This document shows positions 54,040 to 61,066 of a DNA stretch of 62,835 bases, one piece after another. Position 1 is the stretch's first letter; each line of letters begins with the position of its first letter. Made by a program: the position numbers and the translations under genes. The notes below the pieces were generated by a model that had not been told where the DNA came from, did not search any database, and saw only the letters and a list, made by a program, of their open reading frames with translations. The stretch lies in the NCBI GenBank assembly GCA_030745875.1, contig JASLNT010000068.1, positions 1 through 62,835 of the forward strand. The letters are read 5' to 3'. Source of the stretch: Phycisphaerae bacterium. GTDB lineage: Bacteria > Planctomycetota > Phycisphaerae > SM23-33.

Positions 54040-55644
54040 ATGCGCCGATGCAACCTGATCTTATCAGCGGTGATGCTGCTGACTGCACAGTTGTTCACCG
54101 CAGTAACACCGGTATCGGCCCGGACACGGCTGTCGGACAAGGCGCTGTACAGCCGCCACGTGGATTTCCTGGCGTCTGAACCCGTGGGCGGACGCAAGCC
54201 CGGAACGCCCGGAGCCCGCAAGGCCCGGGCCTATATCGTGTCCCACTTGCGACAGTTGGGGCTGAAGCCCGCCTTCCAGGGCGACTATTGTCAGCAATTC
54301 CCGATAACCATCGGTATCAAAGCTGAAACCCAGCAACTCCGCGCCGTCGGAGCCGACAAGAAACTCACAAACCTCCAAGCCGCGCGGGACTTCAACGCAT
54401 TGGCGCTGTCGGCCAGCAGATCCTTCAGCGGCCAGGCCGTCTTCGTCGGATACGCCATAACCAACAAGGCGCGCAAATACGACAACTTCGCCGACGTGAC
54501 CAAGAACTCCCTCAAGGGAAGAGTCGCTGTGGCGATGCGGTACGAACCGCACGACAACACCGGACAGAGCAGGTGGACAAGTCAACCGTTGGGATGGACG
54601 CGATCGGCGAGTCTGGCCGCGAAATCCGCCCGGGCTTCGTGGTCGGGCGCATCGGCGCTGCTGATCGTAAACCCGCCAGCGCATTCCAAGGCCCCGCTCC
54701 TGACGACCCGGGCCCGTGCTTACGGAGCCCGAGCCCTGCCCGTGCTGCACGTAACGACCGACGCATTCAAACGGATGCTCACCGGGGCCTCGCTCGACGC
54801 CGACAAGGAATTCTCCCGCCTGCACACATTGGCGCAGACCAACGCCAAAGGCGTCTGCGAAATACCGGGGTTGAGCGTCTCGGGCAAGGTCATCCTCAAA
54901 TCGCTTCGGGGCAAGACCTACAATATCGCGGTCAAACTCCCAGGCCGCGGAGTGCTGGCTGGCGAGGCGATTATCGTAGGAGCACATTGGGACCACGTCG
55001 GACGCCTCGCGAAGACCGCCAAATCCGACGACAAGCAAGGCTACTTCCCCGGAGCCGACGACAACGCATCAGGCGCCGCCGGGATTCTGATCCTCGCCAA
55101 GCGACTCGCAGCGCGCGCCAGGAGGAATCCTTCAGAACACCGGAGATCGATCGTGCTGGCGTGTTTTGGCGCCGAGGAACTCGGACTGCTCGGTTCGGCG
55201 TACATGGCGAGAAACCTCAGGCAACTGGGCCTGAAGGACTCGCAAGTCATCGCCATGGTGAACATGGACATGATCGGACGGCTGCGAGACAACAAACTCT
55301 ACGCATGGGGTGTCGAAGGGAAAAGCTGGAAGCGGATCGTACGCTCCTCCGCAAAAGACAGCGGGCTGACGCTGACCGTAAGCGGACCAGGCCTGGGATT
55401 AAGCGATCACGGCAGCTTTCACCGCCGCAAGATACCAGTAGTCTGCATGAATACGGGATTACACGACGACGTACACCGCACGTCAGACACCTCCGACAAA
55501 ATCGACGCCGCCGGAGCCATTCGCATCCTCAACGTAGTCGACCGCCTGCTGGAGTCTCTGGCGACCCAAGCCGAACCGATTCAATCCGAACCGGCTGACC
55601 CCAAATCCGGCAAACCGGAACGACAGCCCGCCAAGCAAAACTAG
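54040..55644 (+). CDS. Secreted M28-family zinc aminopeptidase
   Basis: A 534-residue exported metallopeptidase: signal peptide (LILSAVMLLTAQLFTAV), a PA-like lid domain and an M28 catalytic domain. The two-zinc ligands are visible in GAHWDHVG (His, Asp), GADDNASG (Asp), FGAEELGLLGS (catalytic Glu and ligand Glu), MVNMDMIG (Asp) and the late DDVHRTSDT (His). It would remove N-terminal residues from peptides in the periplasm. GGAG lies 8 nt before the start. A 12-bp perfect palindrome GTTGTCGACAAC (53902-53913) lies in the divergent promoter region shared with the GH9 gene. Confidence 0.93.
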   Translation: MRRCNLILSAVMLLTAQLFTAVTPVSARTRLSDKALYSRHVDFLASEPVGGRKPGTPGARKARAYIVSHLRQLGLKPAFQGDYCQQFPITIGIKAETQQLRAVGADKKLTNLQAARDFNALALSASRSFSGQAVFVGYAITNKARKYDNFADVTKNSLKGRVAVAMRYEPHDNTGQSRWTSQPLGWTRSASLAAKSARASWSGASALLIVNPPAHSKAPLLTTRARAYGARALPVLHVTTDAFKRMLTGASLDADKEFSRLHTLAQTNAKGVCEIPGLSVSGKVILKSLRGKTYNIAVKLPGRGVLAGEAIIVGAHWDHVGRLAKTAKSDDKQGYFPGADDNASGAAGILILAKRLAARARRNPSEHRRSIVLACFGAEELGLLGSAYMARNLRQLGLKDSQVIAMVNMDMIGRLRDNKLYAWGVEGKSWKRIVRSSAKDSGLTLTVSGPGLGLSDHGSFHRRKIPVVCMNTGLHDDVHRTSDTSDKIDAAGAIRILNVVDRLLESLATQAEPIQSEPADPKSGKPERQPAKQN

Positions 55645-55697
55645 TTCCACGTTCCAGTGCAAATCCGCACTCTGATGGCCTTCTCTCCACCAACATT

Positions 55698-55767
55698 CAT
55701 TCATGTCACCATGCCATGGCGGAACTACATATATGTAGCACGCTGATATAGCCATTACATTCATGTC
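55698..55767 (+). promoter_or_regulatory. Putative regulatory region of the asr operon
   Basis: The 281-base gap before asrA, visibly richer in A+T than its surroundings, holds two copies of CATTCATGTC (55698-55707 and 55758-55767, 60 bp apart). Between them is a perfect 14-bp palindrome CTACATATATGTAG (55725-55738). A two-site operator with a central palindrome would suit a sulfite- or redox-responsive regulator; no regulator gene is adjacent. Confidence 0.4.
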
Positions 55768-55925
55768 TCTTTCTCAGCTTGCAATCGACACATGGGTGAA
55801 CATCCCCAACGACCCTATCTCACTTTATAGTCAGACGTTATGTACACGCGATACAGATTGGCACGGATTGTGCGAATGAGTAATGAACAGGCATGACATA
55901 AACCCATTACGGCGAACTCAGAAGA

Positions 55926-56939
55926 ATGCTGATGATGAAACTCACAAACGCACAGGCCGAAAACGCTTTCGACAGAATACTGTCCGAATACCGAGTCGTT
56001 GCGCCAAAGCGGAAACACGGCGCGGGTCGGTTTTCCGACATGGACGTGATTGCTTATGACGACATTGGATCACTTCAAGAGATAGTGTTTTCAGAGAAGA
56101 CCGAAACGTCGGCGAAATCTGTGCTCTTCCCCACTCGTGAGGCGATGTTCAACTGCGGCGCTGGCCGGATAGAGGAGGTGACGCCTGATAATCGTCCGAC
56201 GGTTGTTTTCCTTCGCGCATGTGATGTGAACGCGTTGAAAGTCACTGATGAAGTGTTCCTCCGCAACGGAGGGTGCATGGATTCGTATTACAGCCGTCGG
56301 AGGAAGAACCTCAAGATATTCCTGCTCGAATGCCCCCGGCAGTTCGAAACTTGCTTCTGCGTCTCAATGGGCTCCGGTCGCACGAAGGACTATTCCGTGT
56401 TCCTGCGTAAAGACGCCGACGGGTATGCGGTGCAGGTTAAGGATGATGACTTCCCAGCGTTCTTCACCGAGGGCGAGGAAGCGGACGTTTGGCCCGGATT
56501 TCCCACAGAGGATCGCGCATCTCTGGAGATATCCGAAGAGATAGACAACTCCATTTTCGCTGACGAAATGTGGAAGGAATACACCAGGCGCTGCATTGCG
56601 TGCGGACGTTGCAACACTTCCTGCCCGACATGCACGTGCTTTTCAGTGCAGGACATCCCGAACGGCGACGGTCGGGACGGGAATAAACGCAAACGCATCT
56701 GGTCGTCATGTCAGGTTAAGAACTTCGCCCGCCTGGCCGGTGATCATGACTTCAGAGTCCCCAACGGAGACAGAATGCGCTACAAAGTCCTGCATAAGAT
56801 CAGGGATTTCAAGAGGCGTTCGGGATTCCATATGTGCACCGGCTGCGGACGGTGCGATGATGTCTGCCCCGAGTACATCAGCATGTTCAGGTGCATTGAG
56901 AGAATCAACAAGATTGCAGCCTCCGGAGGAACGGACTGA
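55926..56939 (+). CDS. asrA: Anaerobic sulfite reductase subunit A
   Basis: A 337-residue iron-sulfur protein that delivers electrons to the sulfite-reducing subunit. The body matches AsrA (TREAMFNCGAGRIEE, VFLRACDVNALKVTDEVF, RIWSSCQVKNFARLAGDH). Two C-terminal [4Fe-4S] motifs are seen: CIACGRCNTSCPTC and CTGCGRCDDVCPEY. It overlaps asrB by one base (TGATG), so translation is coupled. Sulfite reduction by Asr normally occurs in the cytoplasm under anaerobic conditions. Confidence 0.93.
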   Translation: MLMMKLTNAQAENAFDRILSEYRVVAPKRKHGAGRFSDMDVIAYDDIGSLQEIVFSEKTETSAKSVLFPTREAMFNCGAGRIEEVTPDNRPTVVFLRACDVNALKVTDEVFLRNGGCMDSYYSRRRKNLKIFLLECPRQFETCFCVSMGSGRTKDYSVFLRKDADGYAVQVKDDDFPAFFTEGEEADVWPGFPTEDRASLEISEEIDNSIFADEMWKEYTRRCIACGRCNTSCPTCTCFSVQDIPNGDGRDGNKRKRIWSSCQVKNFARLAGDHDFRVPNGDRMRYKVLHKIRDFKRRSGFHMCTGCGRCDDVCPEYISMFRCIERINKIAASGGTD

Positions 56940-57766
56940 TGGAAATGACGACAACGCATGAAGTGATGGAGAACATCTTCGAGACCAAGCCCGCTGAAAT
57001 CGTGGCGATAAAGAAGCACACTCGCACGGAATGGACTTTCACACTGAACCTGGCGATACCGCAACACCCGGGCCAGTTCATGATGGTCTCCCTTCCCGGG
57101 GTTGGCGAGGCGCCGATTTCCATCAGCCGGTATGACGATTCGGCTTTCGATCTGACCATTAGAAATGTGGGAAGGGTCACATCGCAGATCTTCCGTCTTG
57201 GCGTCGGCGGAGTTCTGCACGCCAGAGGCCCGTACGGCGTCAGCTTCCCTCTCCATGAGTTCAAAGGCCGACATCTGCTGCTGATCGCCGGCGGGTCGGG
57301 AGTCGCAGCGGTCAAAGCGCTGGCCGATCACTACACCGGCCGCGGCGCCGGTGAACTCGAAAGACTCGACCTGCTGTTCGGCTTCAGATCGCCGAAGCAC
57401 CTCCTGTTTCGCAACGAGCTCAAAGAGTGGCGGAAACAGAGCAACATCTTCTTGACGGTGGATTCAAAGGAGGATGATGACGAACTTTGGGACGGTGGGA
57501 TCGGTTTTGTTGTCCAGTTCGTCAAGGATGTCGAGGATATAGGCCCCGATACTCGCATCGTGGTGGTCGGACCACCGCTTATGATCGCCAACACCGTAAG
57601 AGAACTGCTGCGCCACGGCGTTATGGAACAGAATATCTGGTTGTCTTTTGAACGACACATGAAGTGCGGAGTCTGCAAATGCGGTCACTGCCGGATCGGC
57701 GACAAATACGTTTGCGCCGATGGCCCGGTTTTCAACTATATCGAAGCTAAATCGCTTATTGATTGA
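56939..57766 (+). CDS. asrB: Anaerobic sulfite reductase subunit B (FAD/NAD-binding)
   Basis: A 275-residue flavoprotein of the ferredoxin-reductase superfamily, which takes electrons from NADH. FAD-binding motifs are APISISRYDD and GPYGVSFPL; the NAD-binding region begins HLLLIAGGSGVAAVKALADH and contains VVVGPPLMI. A C-terminal [2Fe-2S]-type Cys cluster reads MKCGVCKCGHCRIGDKYVC. It sits between asrA and the FNT channel gene. Confidence 0.93.
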   Translation: MEMTTTHEVMENIFETKPAEIVAIKKHTRTEWTFTLNLAIPQHPGQFMMVSLPGVGEAPISISRYDDSAFDLTIRNVGRVTSQIFRLGVGGVLHARGPYGVSFPLHEFKGRHLLLIAGGSGVAAVKALADHYTGRGAGELERLDLLFGFRSPKHLLFRNELKEWRKQSNIFLTVDSKEDDDELWDGGIGFVVQFVKDVEDIGPDTRIVVVGPPLMIANTVRELLRHGVMEQNIWLSFERHMKCGVCKCGHCRIGDKYVCADGPVFNYIEAKSLID

Positions 57767-57786
57767 GTAAACAGAGGAATATCAAA

Positions 57787-58551
57787 ATGTACTTGGACAG
57801 TGTGAAACTAATGGCGAAGGGCGCAAAGAACAAGGTGGCGTTTCTGGAGCGATCCAAATCGGCGTACTTGATGGCTTCGGCGCTTGCGGGCACTTACGTG
57901 GGATTGGGGATCATACTGATCTTCTCCATAGGAGCCCCGCTGGCTGACACCGGTTTGATTAAGATTGTGATGGGCGTTTCATTTGGAATCGCTCTGACAC
58001 TGGTGGTTTTCGCCGGTTCGGAATTGTTCACGGGCAACAATATGATCATGACGCTCGGGCTGCTGCGAAAGCAGGTCAAGCCCATGGGCCTGCTGAAAGT
58101 CTGGTGTTTTTCCTGGACGGGCAATCTTATCGGTTCGATGGTGTTGGCGTACATCGTTATTGCCTCGGGAACTCTCGATCGGGCGGGCGATTTCATTCAG
58201 GCCGTTTCCGCCAAGAAAATGAACATGCCGATAATGGAGTTGTTCCTGCGCGGGATTCTCTGCAACTGGCTGGTGTGTCTTGCTTTGTGGACCTCCAGCC
58301 GCGCCAAAAGCGATGCGGCGAAATGTATTCTGATCTTCTGGTGTCTTTTCGCGTTCATTGCTTGCGGCTTTGAGCACAGTATCGCCAACATGACGTTGCT
58401 GTCGACCGCACTTTTCATGAACCACGCGGCGGACGTCTCATGGTTCGGTTTTGGTTACAATCTGTTCTGGGTAAGCCTTGGGAACATCGTGGGTGGCGGG
58501 TTCTTCGTCGGATACCTGTATTGGTTCTCCTGCAGACGAGAGATCGAATAG
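57787..58551 (+). CDS. Formate/nitrite-transporter-family channel, probably hydrosulfide channel
   Basis: A 254-residue membrane protein with six hydrophobic helices of the FNT family, including ALAGTYVGLGIIL, FAGSELFTGNNMIM, the GNLIGS loop and RGILCNWLVCLALW. Its position inside the asr operon parallels Clostridium difficile FNT3/HSC, reported as a hydrosulfide channel in an asr operon. Export of HS- made from sulfite, or import of sulfite or formate, is therefore the leading idea. AGAGGA precedes the ATG at 57787; the frame starts 8 codons earlier without a site. Confidence 0.9.
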   Translation: MYLDSVKLMAKGAKNKVAFLERSKSAYLMASALAGTYVGLGIILIFSIGAPLADTGLIKIVMGVSFGIALTLVVFAGSELFTGNNMIMTLGLLRKQVKPMGLLKVWCFSWTGNLIGSMVLAYIVIASGTLDRAGDFIQAVSAKKMNMPIMELFLRGILCNWLVCLALWTSSRAKSDAAKCILIFWCLFAFIACGFEHSIANMTLLSTALFMNHAADVSWFGFGYNLFWVSLGNIVGGGFFVGYLYWFSCRREIE

Positions 58552-58555
58552 AACC

Positions 58556-59527
58556 ATGTACGACACCAAATTACTGATAAAAAACGCCTTCCGAGTCTCG
58601 AAGGTCCGCGGTGAGACGGCTGTGCGGTTGCGTGTTCCCGGCGGGCACATGCAAGCGGAGTACTTGAGCCTCATTCAGGAGCTGGCTGAGGAGTTCGGTA
58701 ATGGAACAGTCCACCTGACGACGCGCCAGGGATATGAGATACCCGGTATCAAGCTCACGGATCGGGATGCAGTGAAACGCCGCATGGCGACAATGATCGA
58801 GAGAATAGAACGCGACTGCAACGTTGTCATCGACGCTCCCGAGCAGGGTTATCCTTCAGCCGGGACAAGAAATATCTCAGCCTGCGTAGGCAACAGGCTC
58901 TGCCGATTCGCCAACTTCGATACATCCAATCTGGCCCGGAAGATAGAGAAGGAGATATATCCAAACGACTATCATTTGAAGGTCGCCGTCACCGGTTGCC
59001 CCAACGACTGCATCAAGGCCCACATGCAGGATATCGGGATTATCGGCAATGTTGTTCCTGATTACGATGAAGCCGAGTGTATCGCCTGCGAAGCGTGCAT
59101 GGACAACTGCCGCAAGAAGATCACCAACGCCTTGAGCATCGATAACTGCAGGATCACGCGTGATGAGGACTACTGTATCGGTTGCGGCGAGTGCATACTC
59201 AAATGTCCGACCGGGGCTTTCTCACGCGGCCGGAAGCTCTACCGGGTGGTTGTGGGAGGTCGCACCGGAAAACGCAACCCAAGACTCGCCAATACTTTTA
59301 TTGAAAGCGCCGAAGAGGAAGTGGTGATGGCGCTTTTCAAGAACGTCTACCGTTACATAGACATGCATATAGACCGCAGCAAGCCAAAGGAGCACATGGG
59401 ATACATCGTTGACCGGACCGGCTTTACCGTTTTCAGAGATTCGGTGCTGGAAGGGGTCCGCCTTAACCCCGAAGCAATTGTGCATGAAGTCGAGAATCCG
59501 GGCTATGTCTATCCAAGACGCTCCTGA
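58556..59527 (+). CDS. asrC: Anaerobic sulfite reductase subunit C (siroheme subunit)
   Basis: The 323-residue catalytic subunit that reduces sulfite to sulfide at a coupled siroheme-[4Fe-4S] centre. Ligating Cys residues are Cys110 and Cys116 (CVGNRLC) and Cys148 and Cys152 (GCPNDCIKAH). Two further ferredoxin-type clusters are CIACEACMDNC and CIGCGECILKCPTG. The N-terminal half contains TVHLTTRQGYEIPGI of the sulfite/nitrite reductase fold. The start at 58556 lies 4 bp after the FNT stop; the frame extends 26 codons further into that gene. This is the last gene of the operon. Confidence 0.94.
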   Translation: MYDTKLLIKNAFRVSKVRGETAVRLRVPGGHMQAEYLSLIQELAEEFGNGTVHLTTRQGYEIPGIKLTDRDAVKRRMATMIERIERDCNVVIDAPEQGYPSAGTRNISACVGNRLCRFANFDTSNLARKIEKEIYPNDYHLKVAVTGCPNDCIKAHMQDIGIIGNVVPDYDEAECIACEACMDNCRKKITNALSIDNCRITRDEDYCIGCGECILKCPTGAFSRGRKLYRVVVGGRTGKRNPRLANTFIESAEEEVVMALFKNVYRYIDMHIDRSKPKEHMGYIVDRTGFTVFRDSVLEGVRLNPEAIVHEVENPGYVYPRRS

Positions 59528-59556
59528 CCGCAAGTCGCCGGAGGCTCCTGACGCCT

Positions 59557-61050
59557 TCAGCGCTTCTTCTCGCCCGCCGCGGGGCGGGGCTTGTTGGACA
59601 GCTCGTAGAGCGTTCCGTCTGCGCTGAGAATCAGGAGGTCGTCCCGTCCGTCGCCATGGATGTCGCACGAGGTCCAGGCGGTTTGGGCGGTGATCTTCAT
59701 TTTCGCCGCGGTCTTGGCGTGCGGGGCGATCTCGCCTCCGGAGTCGTAATCGCACAGGAACGACCCGTATCCGCGATTGACCATCAGCATCCCGCCGGTG
59801 TCGCAGATAATCAACAGATCACGACGACGGTCTCCATTGACGTTCAGCGTGGTCACCAGCGGGTTCTTGAATCCGTCGGCGTAGCGTTCGTAGTACTTCT
59901 TGAGATTCACACCCGTCAGGCGTTCAAAATCTGCTGGAGCCCCTCCGGACTTATCAAGCGAATATCTTGTGACACCATCCTGGCGAACCGCCAGCACATG
60001 CAGCCCGTAAGTATCGCCGAAATTACCGAACCGCGCCGCCACAGCGGGCGAATCGGCCGGCCAGAGCTGCCTGGCGGGGCTCGCAACCCATGGTTTACTT
60101 TTCGAATCAGGCTTCTCCAACACCTGCAACCGCCCCGAGGCCGACAGGAAAACCGCACGCATATTCTTCCTGCTGTAGCTGCTGCCGCGGACGTAAAACA
60201 TAGTCGCAGCCAGCGGCGGGTCTTTTGCGTCCGATGCGGGAACGGGCAGTTTAATCGCCTCAAACTTGCTGCGCGTGTTGCGCCAGATAGTATCCCCAAG
60301 CAGCAGGTCGACCCGCCGGTCGCCGTCTACATCAACAACGGCCCGCCAGGCGACAGCACCGGACTTCAAGCCCCACCGGTCAGTTGCATCGGTGTAACCT
60401 TCCTTACCGGCCAGCAGCAGTCGCACGTCTTTATCAGTACCGACCAGCAGATCGGGCGACCGGTCTCGATCCACGTCGCCGGTGAGAATCCAACGGGCGT
60501 TGGTTACGTTCAGCTTGGCGACTTTGCGCAAAGGGTTGCGGAAGAACGCTTCTTCCGTGCTGTCCAGGATCGGAGCGTTACCCGAAGCGATCTCTTTCAC
60601 CAGCCTCACCAGCGCCGTTGTCCTGCCCGGGAACGTCTGCTTTGCATCATGTCTCTGGACGACTCGCCATGTTTCCGGCTTGCCCGTTCCGGCGCGTTTC
60701 GCCAGCAACCACGTATCGGCCAGGTGCAGCACCGCCATCGCCCCACCGCGAGCCTTGCCCACAAACACCACAACCGATGCGCCCTTGTCGACCTTGCCGA
60801 TCAGATCGGCTGGCGAGACAATCTGGATGCGAATACTAGCACCAGGCGAATCGCCCCGCAGCGCCCCGCCGACTTTAACGTCGACCAGACGGTTGGCGGG
60901 GGTGACTTCCGTAACCGACCCGATGTAAACCGCCTTGGATGTCTTGTATATCCGTGAGACGGGCATCTTCACCTGGATAACCGCCGAAGCCCGACCGGCG
61001 GGCCAGAGCACAGCGACAACGACTAACACAACGATCTTTCGCAGGTTCAT
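59557..61050 (-). CDS. Secreted FG-GAP/VCBS-like repeat protein
   Basis: A 497-residue exported protein: signal peptide (IVVLVVVAVLWPAGRASA), an N-terminal region, then repeated calcium-binding propeller motifs of the FG-GAP/VCBS type (TGDVDRDRSPDLLVGT, VVDVDGDRRVDLLLGD, TLNVNGDRRRDLLIICD, SCDIHGDGRDDLLILS). These fold as integrin-like propellers on the cell surface; a binding role is inferred. AAGGAG lies upstream. It follows closely after the PEP-utilising/membrane gene on the same strand and is likely co-transcribed. Confidence 0.85.
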   Translation of the reverse strand: MNLRKIVVLVVVAVLWPAGRASAVIQVKMPVSRIYKTSKAVYIGSVTEVTPANRLVDVKVGGALRGDSPGASIRIQIVSPADLIGKVDKGASVVVFVGKARGGAMAVLHLADTWLLAKRAGTGKPETWRVVQRHDAKQTFPGRTTALVRLVKEIASGNAPILDSTEEAFFRNPLRKVAKLNVTNARWILTGDVDRDRSPDLLVGTDKDVRLLLAGKEGYTDATDRWGLKSGAVAWRAVVDVDGDRRVDLLLGDTIWRNTRSKFEAIKLPVPASDAKDPPLAATMFYVRGSSYSRKNMRAVFLSASGRLQVLEKPDSKSKPWVASPARQLWPADSPAVAARFGNFGDTYGLHVLAVRQDGVTRYSLDKSGGAPADFERLTGVNLKKYYERYADGFKNPLVTTLNVNGDRRRDLLIICDTGGMLMVNRGYGSFLCDYDSGGEIAPHAKTAAKMKITAQTAWTSCDIHGDGRDDLLILSADGTLYELSNKPRPAAGEKKR

Positions 61051-61066
61051 CAAAACGCAGTCTCCT

